Assembly (NCBI GenBank): GCA_024867545.1
Contig: JANFNE010000001.1
Span: 620,001 to 684,000, forward strand
Source: Phytopythium helicoides
Lineage: Eukaryota > Oomycota > Peronosporomycetes > Pythiales > Pythiaceae
Direction: 5' to 3'
Length of the DNA stretch: 64,000 bases
Part shown: positions 46,411 through 57,517 of the stretch, piece by piece
Numbering within the stretch: the stretch's first letter is position 1
Layout: every line of letters begins with the position of its first letter
The notes under the pieces: generated by a model
Told to the model about the DNA's origin: nothing
What the model saw: the letters and a program-made list of their open reading frames with translations, nothing else
The model's database searches: none
Position numbers and translations under genes: made by a program

Positions 46411-48348
46411 ATGGCGCCCCCCGCCACCTTCCTCGCCGCCTTCCGCGCGCTCGCGCTCGGCCCCCAGCGCGCCATTCGCGCGCGCGCCGCCTGCTGCGCA
46501 CGCCCAAGACCCCTAACCCCCATGCTGCGCGTCGGCGCGGCCTCCCGCGCGCTGCCGGCCGCGCAGAGCGCGCGCGCGTTCGGCGCCTTCGCGCGCGACG
46601 CCTACGGGCTTTTCATCGACGGGCGGCGCGTGCCGGCGCTCTCGGGCGCCACGCTCGTGGTGGAGAACCCCGCGACCACCGAGACGCTCGCGCGCATCGC
46701 GGCGGGCTCGGCGGACGACGTGGCGCGCGCGGTGGACGCCGGGCAGCGCGCGTTCCGGCGCGGCGAGTGGGCCGGCGCGCCCACGGCGCAGCGCGCCAAC
46801 GTGCTCAACGCGGTGGCGGCCGCGCTGCGTGCACGCATCCCCGAGTTCGCGGAGAAGGAGAGCCTGCAGACCGGCCGGCCCATTCGCGAGATGCGCGCGC
46901 AGCTTGCGCGGATACCCGGTCAGTCGCTCGTGCACGACGAGGAGGAGGAGGAGGGGAGGTGGGGCTGACGACCGCCTGCGCAGAGTGGTTCGAGTACTTC
47001 GCGGCGCTGTGCCGCACGGCCGAGGGCGCCGTGCCGCCGTTCTCAGGCGCGTACGTCAACTACGTGCAGCGCGTGCCGCTCGGCACCGTCGGACTGGTGA
47101 GGCCGTCGCTGCGCGGAGCTACCGTACTCCAGTCGTTGCTGACTCGTGCTGCTGCTACAACTCGCAGATCACGCCGTGGAACCACCCGCTGCTGATTGCC
47201 GTCAAGAAGATCGCACCCGCGCTGGCGGCGGGCAACTCGGTCGTCGTCAAGCCCTCCGAGCTCGCGCCGCTGACGGTCGTGGAGCTCGCTGAGCTCGCGT
47301 TTGACGCCGGCCTCCCTGCTGGTGTGCTCAACTGTGTCCCTGGATTTGGCGCCGAGGCCGGCGAGGCGCTCGCGACTCACCCCGGCATCAAGAAGATCGA
47401 TTTCACGGGCGGTACAGCTACAGGCAAGCGTGTTGCAGCCGCTGCTGGTGGAAATCTCGCGTCGTCGACCATGGAGCTCGGCGGCAAGGCGCCGCTCGTT
47501 GTGTTTGACGACGTGAACATCGACGAGGTTGTGGACGGCGCAGCCTTCGCGTGCTTCATTGCAAGTGGACAAACCTGCGTGACCGGCGCGCGAATTATCG
47601 CTCACGAGTCGATCGTCGACGAGCTCGTGGACAAACTGGTGGCCAAGGTGTCGGTGATCCGACTGGGAGACCCCATGAGCGACAAGACCCAAATGGGCTC
47701 CATTATCTCCAAGCACCACTTGGACCGGATTCACGGCATGGTTGAGCGGGCTCGTGAGGCTGGTGCCACGATTCGCTGTGGAGGCAAGCGTGCTCCTGGA
47801 CTAGCTGGCTACTTCTATGAGCCTACAATCATCACGAACGTGACCCCCGACATGGAAATTGTTCAGCAAGAAGTCTTCGGACCTGTCGTCGTCGTGTACT
47901 CATTCAAGGTGCGACCCCAACGCGTTGTGTCCATTAACGAGTTGCTTTGTCACCTAATCCGGGCTTGGTGCTGTCTTGGCAGGACGAGGAAGAAGCAGTA
48001 GCCCTCGCGAATGACTCGCCCTTTGGTCTTGGCGCCGCGGTGTGGACGACAAACATCAAGCGCGCGCACCGCGTCGCGCACAATCTTGATGCAGGTATTA
48101 TTTGGCTGAATGACCATCACCGTAACGACCCATCGAGCCCATGGGGAGGGACCAAGGACAGCGGCATGGGGTACGTTGATCTGGTCTTTTAGATCTGCAT
48201 CAAGCCTGCCACTAACCTCTTCTGCTGGTGCAGACGGGAGAACGGCCTCGAAGCCTTCCGTTCGTACACGCAAGCCAAGAGTGTCATCGTCGGATATGGT
48301 GACGAAAAATTCGATTGGTTCGTTGACCGTACCGTTCGCTACGGTTGA
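46411..48348 (+). CDS. Mitochondrial NAD-dependent aldehyde dehydrogenase
   Basis: Exons 46411-46918, 46984-47096, 47168-47908, 47983-48170 and 48234-48348 give 555 codons. The first 60 residues are Arg/Ala-rich with few acids, like a mitochondrial targeting peptide. Family motifs are complete: ITPWNHPLL, FTGGTATGK (cofactor binding), the general-base Glu in MELGGKAP at about 309, and the catalytic Cys in SGQTCVTG about 34 residues later, then EVFGPV and WGGTKDSGMG. It oxidises an aldehyde to the acid; betaine-aldehyde-type substrates are possible but unproven. The stop is only 50 bases from the convergent TPR gene. Confidence 0.92.
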
Positions 48349-48398
48349 TGAGAACTCGGCCATTAAGTTCACGACATTTTAAGAGTCATTTACTCTGC

Positions 48399-51300
48399 TC
48401 AAAGTTTGCCTTCGTATCCTAGGTGGAGAGCCGTGGAAAAGTCGACCATAGCGTCTTGGAGACGCTTTTGTTGTGCGATGATGCCTCCTCGGGCGAGGTA
48501 GTACTCCTTCCTGGATGGCAGCTCCTCGATTGCGCGCTTGAAATTGTACTCGGCATCTGGAAGGTTGCCTCGCATCGCTAATGCTGCTGCCTTGTTGGCG
48601 AATGCAAAGCTGCAGTTTGGTAGTATTGCAATAGCAGAGTCGAATTCGGCGATCGCTTCCTCCACTTGTTGAAGACACAGATTTGCTACTCCCAAGTTCA
48701 GGTGACCTACCCCACTTCCTGAGTCGATAGCAAGCGCGCGTTTGAGCGCTGTGACAGCATCTACATAATTTCCCTCAACCAGGTTAAGCGTGCCGAGACA
48801 CAAGAATGCTGATACCGAAAGTACGTCAAAGTGGATGGCGTCGTTGTAATTGAGCCGTGCCTCGTCAAATCGCCCAAGCCGCTCGAGTAGAATACCACGG
48901 TTGACCATATAGAGCGACAGTAGTTGCTTGTGTGAGCCATTCACGATGATTTCTGCCGCTGACAACGCTGGTGATGCCAAAGGTGATGAACTCATTGAGT
49001 TACTCTCCGCATTCTCTGCTTTCTTGAGAACTTGATCGATTGGTGCTGCAACCACGCCGCCTGACTGCTTTTCGCTGTTGGCATCTCCTAACGCGTCTCC
49101 TCCAGCTTTTGTTTTTCGTGTCTGCAGTTGGGGCGCTTTCTTTGGATCGCCTCGTGATACGGCGCCAGTGCCTCCACGGCTTATGCGCACCGTCTTGCGC
49201 TCTAATGCGTTGCGATGGATCGTGGTACTAGAAAAAGCATAAAATATGTTTTCGAGGCTCGAAGAAGACGCAACACACGCACGAATGGCATCATTCATGC
49301 ACCCGACTGCATCCTCTAGTCGACCAGGAAGCTCGAAAAGCGCGAGAGCCTTGCCCTCCCGACTTGCATGGTGGAGCGGCTGAGCGATTTGAATGGCGTC
49401 GCACTGAGCAATTGCTCGATCAAGCTCACCTAATTTTCTCAAACAATTGGCGATATTAAGTCTCAAATCGAGGTTGGACGGATGAATTCTCGCTGCACGG
49501 AGGTAGAAGCGTAGGGCTGTCTTGAGGAAATTCTCTCGCTTGGCTTTGTCAACCCGCGCACCCAGGTCCGTGGCTGTACCTAAGCTCAGGTATGCATTTC
49601 CACTGTCGGCGAAAGTGTCGCGACTGAGACGACCATAAGTGGCAAAAGACTTTGCTGCTGCTTCGTATCTTCCTAGTTGCAACAACACAAAACCCAGCCC
49701 TCCATGCAACTGGTCGTCGTCTGGAGCACTCTCACGCACTTCGTCAAAATCAGCTAGAGCACCCGTATAGTCGCCAAGTTGACATCGAGCGATCGCGCGG
49801 TTGCGGTGCGCGTCAATATGCCTTCCTTTCCCCATAATCGTGATGCAATGACCATAAGATTTATCTGCTTGCTTCCAGAGTGATAGCTTTTGATACGCTA
49901 CTCCTCGGTTGAACAGTGCTAGAGCAAGTTTCGGATCACACTTGGTTGCTTGATCAAAGTCAGATATTGCCGATGCGAATGCATTGAATTGGCATTTGAG
50001 CACACCCAAGTTCAAGTGTGCGCGCGCACACTTTGGGTTGCGTTCAATGGCACTAGCAAAGTCACGGAACGCGCGATCAAAATCTTCGCCAAGAGCGTAC
50101 AGCTCTGCGCGGTCAATATAAGACTCAGCCATTGTAGGTTCGAGTCGAATACACTTTGTTAGATCCGCAAGGCTGCCTGCATAAAACTGCTTCATCATTT
50201 TCCGCACTAGCGCTTCGTCATTCATGGCTTCGGAACCCAGAGCAGCCTCCACGTCGATTGCCGTTGTATTTGGATCGAAGAATGGCGATGATCGTGGAGG
50301 TTGCTCATGAGACGAAGTCGACGATGTGAAGCGCTTCATTGTCTCGCTCTTTTTGTCAAAGTTGAGCTGGAATGCACGGCGCCACCGAAGATATAGCTGC
50401 AGCTGCACAATTCCGCGTTCGTAGTACACGCGACCTTCCTTAGGTGCCAGGAAGAGAGCCTTGTCATACTCCACCATGGCTTGTGCGTATTGATGGATCG
50501 ATACGAGAAGCTGTGCTCGACGCACGTATCCTTTAAAGCTACCCGGGTCGGCACTGATGACTTTTTCACTTACGCGTAGTGAGTTCTCTGTGTCGCCCAT
50601 TGAATGAAGTGATTCGGAGAGGAGCACGAGGTTGTCGCTCGTTGGGTTGGCTGCAGCCGCAAGCTTGAACTCGGATACGGCTTCCTTGAATCGAGACAGG
50701 ATTTTATATGCTCGCCCACATAGTAAATGGGCTGCCTTCCCGATGCCGCCGTCTGTTTCCTCGCCCGTAGCACTGCTATGCTTTCCCACCCCATCTTGGC
50801 TCATGAACATAATAAAGCTGTAGAGAGCTGGGCGAGGAAGTTGGAGCAACAGGAGCAGCCGACCTCGGAGCAACTGTGCCCATCGGTCGTTTGGCTGGGC
50901 GATGGTCAGCCGCCCGTAGTCCCGCAGAGCTGCACTAAGATTTCCCTGACGCGTGTATGCCTCGGCACGAAGATAGAGCGCTCGTGCCAGACACGAGTCG
51001 TTCGTTAACGCGCTGCTGCACGCCTTAACGCACTCATCGCTATCATGATAGTGATTCAGATAGATAAGCGCAATCTGGAGCCAGACCTCATACAATGTTG
51101 GGTCTGTAGTCACAGCCGCTTTGAAATCTTGCAGCGCACTGTTGAACTTGAGTTCGCGGAGATGCAGCGCTCCTCGCACAGTATAAGCTCCAGCGATTGT
51201 TGGATCGAGCGCCACACATCGTGTTAGATGTTGCATGTTGGCTCGCATCACGACCGGGTCGTCTTTGGCATCGTCTTTGATAAGCAGCGTAGCAAATGCG

Positions 51301-54131
51301 CCACGGTAGAAGTGCGCGACAGGGTAGTGATACTCCATGATAACTGCGTGATCAAAATCCTCAAGAGCGCGTGCTTTGTCATCGTACAGCACATACAATC
51401 GCCCTCTCTGAGCGTGGATGGCGGCGATCAGCAGTTCACGGTCAAGTGATGAAGGCTTGGGTCCAGGCATGGATTCTCCACCGCCCATCCCTGGCAACTT
51501 CGAGCCGTGGTGGAAAAACGAGCCGCGATGATCATGAGCAAGAATTTGCAGTAGATGCGTGAAGTTCTGGATCACTTGTCGAAGTACGCTCGAGTCACCA
51601 GAGAACTCAAGGAGGCGAATCGCAAGATCTCCGATCGTCTCCACGACTTCAACCATCATGCAACCCTTACGTAGCGCATTGACATAGTCCTGAACGATAG
51701 AAGCTAGCAGTTCCGGGTATCGCATATGCTCCCAATGGTACAACAAGCTTTGTTCATCTCCCTCCACCGCTCGAATGCGAATTGTAGCTCGATCATAGTA
51801 CGCACGCCAGCAATTCGGGTCGAGTGACAAGACGGTTGTCAGGTCTTGCAGCGATTGCCCAATTGCACGCTGGCGATGGAATATGTCGGCACGAAGTAGT
51901 AATGCGTCGGTTGACTTAGGGTGAAGCATCAACGCACGATTGACATCAGTAAGCGCATTCTCCAAATCGCTCATCTTGACGTAGATGCAGGAGCGCAGAA
52001 GAATAAGCATGTGCTCCTCTGGTCGGAGCGTCACGGCCAAACTTAAGTCTTTGATTGCTTGCGTCCACAAACCGAGTCGACGACAGCACCGCGCGCGAAG
52101 CAGAGCAGCCAGGATGAACTCGCTGTCGATCGCAACACATGCCGAGGCAAGCATAATTGCGCGCTTCCAGGATTTATCAACCTCCGCTGCGAGTCCTACT
52201 ACATATAGTTCGTCAATTGTCAGATGGTGGTCTCCTTCTTTGAGATAAACTGATACAGCTTCGACGAGTTCGCTATTCATGGCCTTGATAGGGATATCAG
52301 TAAAAGCCTTCGTGGGTTCATCACTACTGCTCGGCCGTGTCCTGCTTCCGGAAGCACTTGATGGCGGTCGCCGCTGTAACATTGGTTCATCGCGGAGCGT
52401 TGCTTCAATGTGAGTAATAACGGACATTTCTTGTCGCAAGAACGCTTTGATGGCACGCTTGGCAATCACATGCTGACAGATGCGTAGCATATGGGACGAC
52501 GAAGGATCTATGCGAACACCAGGGAGAACTCCTTCATCACTATCGTTGCCATCGTCTCCATCACCTGCATCATCTTCAGGAGGAGTTGGCAACCGTGTGT
52601 CTGTCAGTGGCGCATTTTCTCCAATTGCGTTCATCGTTGACGACTTCCGCTTGAGCATCGGTGAGGATCCAACAACACCAGACTTTCGGGCTGTGGCACC
52701 GTTCGCATGAATTTCCGCACCCGAAAGCCTCCTAATCCTCTTTACGGTCTTGTTGATGGCCTTGTCGATCGACGATAATCGTCGTAGAATTGGAGATGTT
52801 GGATTCAGATCCAGCTCGACATCGTCGCTTTTAGCGGGCTTCCCCGTCTTCTTCAGCGCGGCAGGGGAGTTCAAACGCTGGTCTACGCCGCTAGGTCGCG
52901 ATGAAAGCCCGGCGTGGAGCGCAGAAGAGCGGAGTAGCTGCTGCTCGGTCTCCTTGAGCTTGCGCGCGATGTTGCTTACGTGCAGATACTTGCGTAGAAA
53001 AGCACCTCGCAGAACATGCTGGGTCAAAACTTTATCTTGAGGTTGGTTGTTCATGGAGCGAAGCACGATAGGAGCCGCTAGTGCAGACTCATCGAGCAGG
53101 TCGTCGCCAGGGAAACTATCGTCATTTTCGTTCGGATCATCATTGTATTGAGGTGCTGCGTTCGGTGACAATGAAGGCATGGTTTCTGGAACTTCTTGCT
53201 TGGTTGGCAGTCGAGAAGACTCGCTCAAACTTGACGATGGAGGGTTTGCAATAGGTTGTGACACTGGGGCTGGTGGTCCAATCCTGCCTAGCAGCTCGTC
53301 AAGAGACAATTGTGTAGGTGTAGTAGGCGAAGACATGTCGTCAGTAGCCACATCGCTCACTGTTGAACCCTTCTCAATTTCTTTTGGCACTTCGTTCGTG
53401 GCAGTTGTGACACTTAAGCGCCTTTCATACAACAGTGAGCTCTGAGGACGAGCATTTTCTTGCACCGCAATACCTCCGATTTGTTTACCCCACGATGACG
53501 CTGGCCGTGCTGAACTACTCGGTGTTGGAGGCGTTGATAGAGGCAGTAGCACGTCTGGACTGTCAAATAGGAAGTTAGTTGCGCGTGGTGTGCTGGGAAC
53601 CGACCCCCACGGGCTCATAGCTCTTGAATCTATTCCGTCAGCATCGCCAATTGCAGATGCTGGTCCAAGTGGGAAGCTGTCGCCCAAACTTCGTGCTGAT
53701 TCAGGGTTAGGCACATCATTCCAGCTAAACTGCGATTCGCGCCTTCGTTGTGCGCGCGGAGACGGCGTGATGGGGTCTCCCCACGATTTGGCTGGCGAGC
53801 TGCCAGCACGACCGCTTGCAGGCGATGAACCCGGCGGTTGTGGCTTCCATCGAAAGTACTTTGGAGTCTTCGTTGGAGTTGGCTCATATCTCTGTTTGTC
53901 TGGACGTGTGCAGCGCACAGCAGGAAGCGCTCCTGTGGTCAAGTAAGGATCGGACGAAACATCGTCGTCGGCATCGTCATGATCGACGAAGTCTAGCCGT
54001 CGTTTGCGCTCATCGTTGATGCGTGCACTTTCCTGCTGGTTGACGACGCCAAGAGCAGGGCGTTGGGCTCGCTGCACACCAAATTGCTGCGGGCGGCGCA
54101 GCTCATGGGTCATATCCGTCTCGTCGGACAA
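48399..54131 (-). CDS. Large tetratricopeptide-repeat protein, intronless
   Basis: One uninterrupted frame of 1,910 codons from MSDETDMTHEL at 54131. The first 700 residues are mostly disordered and Ser/Pro-rich, with short basic motifs. From about 730 onward there are many TPR units (for example ALTDVNRALMLHPKSTDALLLRA, quoted in part as NRALMLHPKS, YEKALFLAPKEGRVY-type and FDSAIAILPNCSFA), reaching the C-terminus, with a linker near residues 1560-1680. TPRs form a curved scaffold for protein binding. No catalytic domain is seen. The absence of introns in so long a gene contrasts with its neighbours. Specific role unknown. Confidence 0.85.
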   Translation of the reverse strand: MSDETDMTHELRRPQQFGVQRAQRPALGVVNQQESARINDERKRRLDFVDHDDADDDVSSDPYLTTGALPAVRCTRPDKQRYEPTPTKTPKYFRWKPQPPGSSPASGRAGSSPAKSWGDPITPSPRAQRRRESQFSWNDVPNPESARSLGDSFPLGPASAIGDADGIDSRAMSPWGSVPSTPRATNFLFDSPDVLLPLSTPPTPSSSARPASSWGKQIGGIAVQENARPQSSLLYERRLSVTTATNEVPKEIEKGSTVSDVATDDMSSPTTPTQLSLDELLGRIGPPAPVSQPIANPPSSSLSESSRLPTKQEVPETMPSLSPNAAPQYNDDPNENDDSFPGDDLLDESALAAPIVLRSMNNQPQDKVLTQHVLRGAFLRKYLHVSNIARKLKETEQQLLRSSALHAGLSSRPSGVDQRLNSPAALKKTGKPAKSDDVELDLNPTSPILRRLSSIDKAINKTVKRIRRLSGAEIHANGATARKSGVVGSSPMLKRKSSTMNAIGENAPLTDTRLPTPPEDDAGDGDDGNDSDEGVLPGVRIDPSSSHMLRICQHVIAKRAIKAFLRQEMSVITHIEATLRDEPMLQRRPPSSASGSRTRPSSSDEPTKAFTDIPIKAMNSELVEAVSVYLKEGDHHLTIDELYVVGLAAEVDKSWKRAIMLASACVAIDSEFILAALLRARCCRRLGLWTQAIKDLSLAVTLRPEEHMLILLRSCIYVKMSDLENALTDVNRALMLHPKSTDALLLRADIFHRQRAIGQSLQDLTTVLSLDPNCWRAYYDRATIRIRAVEGDEQSLLYHWEHMRYPELLASIVQDYVNALRKGCMMVEVVETIGDLAIRLLEFSGDSSVLRQVIQNFTHLLQILAHDHRGSFFHHGSKLPGMGGGESMPGPKPSSLDRELLIAAIHAQRGRLYVLYDDKARALEDFDHAVIMEYHYPVAHFYRGAFATLLIKDDAKDDPVVMRANMQHLTRCVALDPTIAGAYTVRGALHLRELKFNSALQDFKAAVTTDPTLYEVWLQIALIYLNHYHDSDECVKACSSALTNDSCLARALYLRAEAYTRQGNLSAALRDYGRLTIAQPNDRWAQLLRGRLLLLLQLPRPALYSFIMFMSQDGVGKHSSATGEETDGGIGKAAHLLCGRAYKILSRFKEAVSEFKLAAAANPTSDNLVLLSESLHSMGDTENSLRVSEKVISADPGSFKGYVRRAQLLVSIHQYAQAMVEYDKALFLAPKEGRVYYERGIVQLQLYLRWRRAFQLNFDKKSETMKRFTSSTSSHEQPPRSSPFFDPNTTAIDVEAALGSEAMNDEALVRKMMKQFYAGSLADLTKCIRLEPTMAESYIDRAELYALGEDFDRAFRDFASAIERNPKCARAHLNLGVLKCQFNAFASAISDFDQATKCDPKLALALFNRGVAYQKLSLWKQADKSYGHCITIMGKGRHIDAHRNRAIARCQLGDYTGALADFDEVRESAPDDDQLHGGLGFVLLQLGRYEAAAKSFATYGRLSRDTFADSGNAYLSLGTATDLGARVDKAKRENFLKTALRFYLRAARIHPSNLDLRLNIANCLRKLGELDRAIAQCDAIQIAQPLHHASREGKALALFELPGRLEDAVGCMNDAIRACVASSSSLENIFYAFSSTTIHRNALERKTVRISRGGTGAVSRGDPKKAPQLQTRKTKAGGDALGDANSEKQSGGVVAAPIDQVLKKAENAESNSMSSSPLASPALSAAEIIVNGSHKQLLSLYMVNRGILLERLGRFDEARLNYNDAIHFDVLSVSAFLCLGTLNLVEGNYVDAVTALKRALAIDSGSGVGHLNLGVANLCLQQVEEAIAEFDSAIAILPNCSFAFANKAAALAMRGNLPDAEYNFKRAIEELPSRKEYYLARGGIIAQQKRLQDAMVDFSTALHLGYEGKL

Positions 54132-54326
54132 GACAAGACGCTAGGCAACCATGAGCGTCAAATGCGAAATTGCCAGTTGCAACGGTTGTCGTGCGATTAG
54201 GCGGCTAAGGATAGATGGATCACGGAACGTCAGAATACAATTGCGCAACCAGATCATCTAAGGTCCGAGTTGTTCATCTTCTCTTGAAGATTCGCCAGAC
54301 ACTCGCACTACGTAGACACAAACTTT

Positions 54327-55972
54327 TCAGTCAGACTCATCAGCACGAACATGACAGAAAACTTTGCGACGCACCTGCCAGGGGGCCAAGCGGCGGGATG
54401 AATCGTAGCGCTTGCACGAGGCCTCCAGGATTTGAGGGGACCATTTGTCGTAGGCTTTCAGTAGACTTGTCAGCAGAATGTCGATATCGCTCGGACGATG
54501 ATTGTCGTCCATATATGCGGCGAACTTGTTCATCATGAGCTCGGCGCCGACCATGTCAACTTGCCCAATACGGCACAGCACAGCATTGCCATAGGACTCG
54601 TTGGCTTGATCGAGGTGACCATCTTCGCGCTGGATGTCTCCAACAGTCTCATAGCATTCCTCTGCGAGTGCCCAGAGCTTGACATCCGCGTAGATCATCG
54701 CCGCGCGCAAACCGTAGTCCGCTGCTGTGCGCATGTTCCCACCAGCTTCAGCAATATTCTTTGCCTGTACATAAAGTAGAGCGAGCTCCTTGGCAAACTC
54801 CTCCTTTTGGCAGTCCAACGGAAACCTGCGCTTGAGCCGTAAGGCTAGCTCTGCCACAGATCGCGCCGCATCATCAAAGTATCCACTCGACGAGAGGTTC
54901 TGCAGCGTGCAACAACGCAGAAAAGGTTAGCGAGAGGGAAAAAAAATCCAATTCGCAATGGTCCAGAGGATTCTACCCACCTCGCAGATCCGCTGAATGG
55001 TTGCAACGAGCTCACTCTTCTTGTCAGGATACTTGTCGCTCTCTTCGAGGTCGCACCACGCCGCTTCGAGCTCGTAGTTAGCGCGAGAAAGTGGCGAGAT
55101 TGCAAGGGCCGCTGCCTCGAGAAAGAACCGCCCCGCCTCCTTCCAGTCCTTCCGAATCTTGCAGTGCAGAGCCTTGGCGCGCATGTCGCGGTCGGTCATA
55201 GTGCTGCTGCCGTCGCTCTGGAACCCGCTGGCGGTTCCCGATGGAGGGGGCGACAGTGGCGTGGATGGCATGCGGTTTCGAAGTCCGGAGGCCGCGACTG
55301 GAGAGCTGCGTGACTGCTGTTGCTGGTGCTGGTTGAGATACCTCTCGACACTCGAGTTGATGCCTCCACGCGATATCTTGGCGACCCAGGGGCTCTTGCA
55401 GAGCGCGAGCAGGCGCGAGCCGTCGTCGACCCAGCGCCACGAGCCGAATGCGCCAAAGGCGTAGCGGTCGAGCGTATGCACGTGCACTACCGAGAACACG
55501 ATGGCGTTGTGCAGCTTCCATGTGAGCTTCTCGTTGAAGACGAGCGCCATGGCGGTCTTGTACATGGCCGAGACCCACTGCGAGACGCTGGGCTGGCTCT
55601 GCAGGCGCACGTTCTCCTGGGCGCCGATCCAGTAGGCGAACGACTCGTCGGACGGGTTGGTGGCGGCGGCGGCGGCCAGCGCGAGCGTCAGCAGCGCCAG
55701 CGCGCGCACGAGCGTGGCCACGAGCACCGGCAGCACCGCGACGGTGAGGAACACGCCGAGCACTGCGGGGGGCACGCGAGGGCTTAGCACGAGCTGCACG
55801 GGGTCCACGGGGGCGACAGGGCGCGCTTACGGATGAGGAAGAGCGCGTTGTTGGCCGACACGCCGCCCGCGGCCATGGCCGTCGACACCTGCGGCGCGAG
55901 CTTCTCGATCCAGAGTCGTCCGTCTGGTTTCCCCAGCAAGGGCAGCCCTCCGCATAGGTGCGCCTCCTGCAT
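54327..55972 (-). CDS. Membrane-anchored TPR protein, distantly alpha-SNAP-like
   Basis: Exons 55831-55972, 54981-55762 and 54327-54899 give 499 codons; introns are 68 and 81 bases. Residues from about 38 to 85 are strongly hydrophobic (NNALFLI, LGVFLTVAVLPVLVATL, LALLTLALAAAAA) and should form one or two membrane segments. The middle is poorly conserved with a Gln/Ser/Pro stretch. The C-terminal half is helical and TPR-like: YELEAAWCDLEES, AADYGLRAAMIY, LAEECYETVGDI and DQANESYGNAV resemble the helical repeats of SNAP proteins, which recruit NSF to SNAREs. A membrane anchor is not usual for SNAP, so the name is only a resemblance. Confidence 0.6.
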
Positions 55973-56135
55973 TTAGTGACATTACATATAAGGACTATCG
56001 AGGCATTCGCATACAAAAAAGTGTGGACACCAAGGAGGGTAGAGGAGTTATCCTCGGGTGACCGTATAGTTCCGGCGCGCGCGGTGGGCCCGCCGAGGGT
56101 TGACCACCGACCGAACCAACAAGCGCTTTGGACTG

Positions 56136-57170
56136 ATGGCGACCAAGCGGCGCGACGGGCGTGCGGGCAACGAGCTGCGGCCGTTTGCGGCGGAGCTGGG
56201 CGCGCTGTTCCGCGCGGATGGCTCGGCGCGCATGGCGCACGGCGGTACGGCGGTGCTGGCGGCGGTTTTCGGGCCGGGGCAGGCCAAGAGCCGGCGCGGC
56301 GAGCGGGCGGACCGCGCGGCCGTCGACGTGGCGTTCAAGCTTGAGCAGGGGCAGACGAGTGCGTGGCGGTAGCGGCGCGGCGCGGCGGTGGGCTCGAGGA
56401 CTGACGACGAGTGTGCGAGCAGCCACCAAGGAGAAGGAGTACGAGCAGATCATCCGACAGACGTTCGAGCCCGCGATTCTGCTCGACAGCTTCCCGCGCG
56501 CCATCATCTCGATCGTCGTGCAGGTCGTCGAGGACCACGGATCTATATCCTCCCAATGACTACGTCTGCGTGTCTTCATGTGGCTGCGTGTCGTGCATTC
56601 AGCTAGAGCGGTGGTCTCCTTAACCTGCATCGTTCCGCGCAGCACGTCCTCTCGGTCGCCATCAACGCAGTCGCGCTAGCGCTCATGGACGCAGGCGTGC
56701 CCATGATCTCCGTCATCACATCCGCAAGCTGCGCCATCTTTCCCGACGGCACCCTCGTGCTCGACCCGTCGACACCCGAGGAGGAGGTGGGTGCTCTGCT
56801 CGTTCAGGCGTTTCGTGAGCTTGTTCCTGCTCACAAAAGCTTCAACTTTTTTTTTATTGCAGCAAGCAGCTTCGTTCGTCACAACTGCGCGCTCCAGTAC
56901 CCAGGACGGTGTGCTCACTTCGGTCACGAACGGTGAGGTTTATGTTGATCGATTGCTGCGTTAAATTTGCGCTGACGTTTTGCTGGTCAGGTCTCATGTC
57001 GGAAGAGCAGTATTTTGCATGCTCCGAAGCGTGTCAAAGGTGAGCAGTGGAGCTTGTCTGCTCTTGAGGAATGGGACATTGACGTTTTATGCGTCACCAG
57101 AGCTGCCGAGAGCGTCGCTGCTTTCTTCCGAATCGTGCAGCAAAAGAAGTACCCCACGAGATCCAGTTAG
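56136..57170 (+). CDS. RRP46: Exosome subunit RRP46 (RNase PH-like, EXOSC5)
   Basis: Six exons (56136-56358, 56423-56544, 56646-56786, 56863-56932, 56991-57039, 57101-57170) total 225 codons. The RNase PH fold is visible: RPFAAELGALFRADGSARMAHGGTA-type start (quoted as ELGALFRADGS), VVQVVEDHGS, INAVALALMDAGVPM and DGTLVLDPS, ending QQKKYPTRSS. RRP46 is one of six ring subunits of the nuclear and cytoplasmic RNA exosome and is usually inactive by itself. All splice phases close only if the second intron is the AT-AC intron 56545-56645. It diverges from the gene ending at 55972 with about 160 bases between. Confidence 0.9.
56545..56645 (+). other. U12-type AT-AC intron in RRP46
   Basis: No GT donor exists where the protein alignment demands one. 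The intron begins ATATCCTCCC and ends GCAGCAC, with CTCCTTAAC about 22 bases before the end. These match the minor-spliceosome donor (ATATCCTT), AC acceptor and branch (TTCCTTAAC). Using it joins VVEDHGS to VLSVAINA with no gap against the family and keeps the total length a multiple of three. Confidence 0.85.
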
Positions 57171-57517
57171 ATTGCAGTCAGGACCATACGCACAGAGCAA
57201 TGGAATACATTAGCAAAGCGGCGGCGACGCCGCTCTAGCACATCCGAGTCTATGGGAAGATGCACTGCCGAGTTGAAGTGGAGAGGTGGGTGGACCTGAT
57301 TGGCATTTCGTGTTGAAGGTGGTGGTGATATGGTACTGGTGAAAGCCTTTCTCTGAAAGATGCCTCAGCGGCAGCTGCTGGCCTTGGAGGATGAACGGAG
57401 CTGCCGGGAGCTGGTCCCTTTGATACTGGATTTGCACTTGCGCCTGCAGCGGGTCAGCAGCGAGTTCCATTTGGAGGTTATGAACAAACACGAGGTACAT
57501 GAGTCCACTGTCACGGA

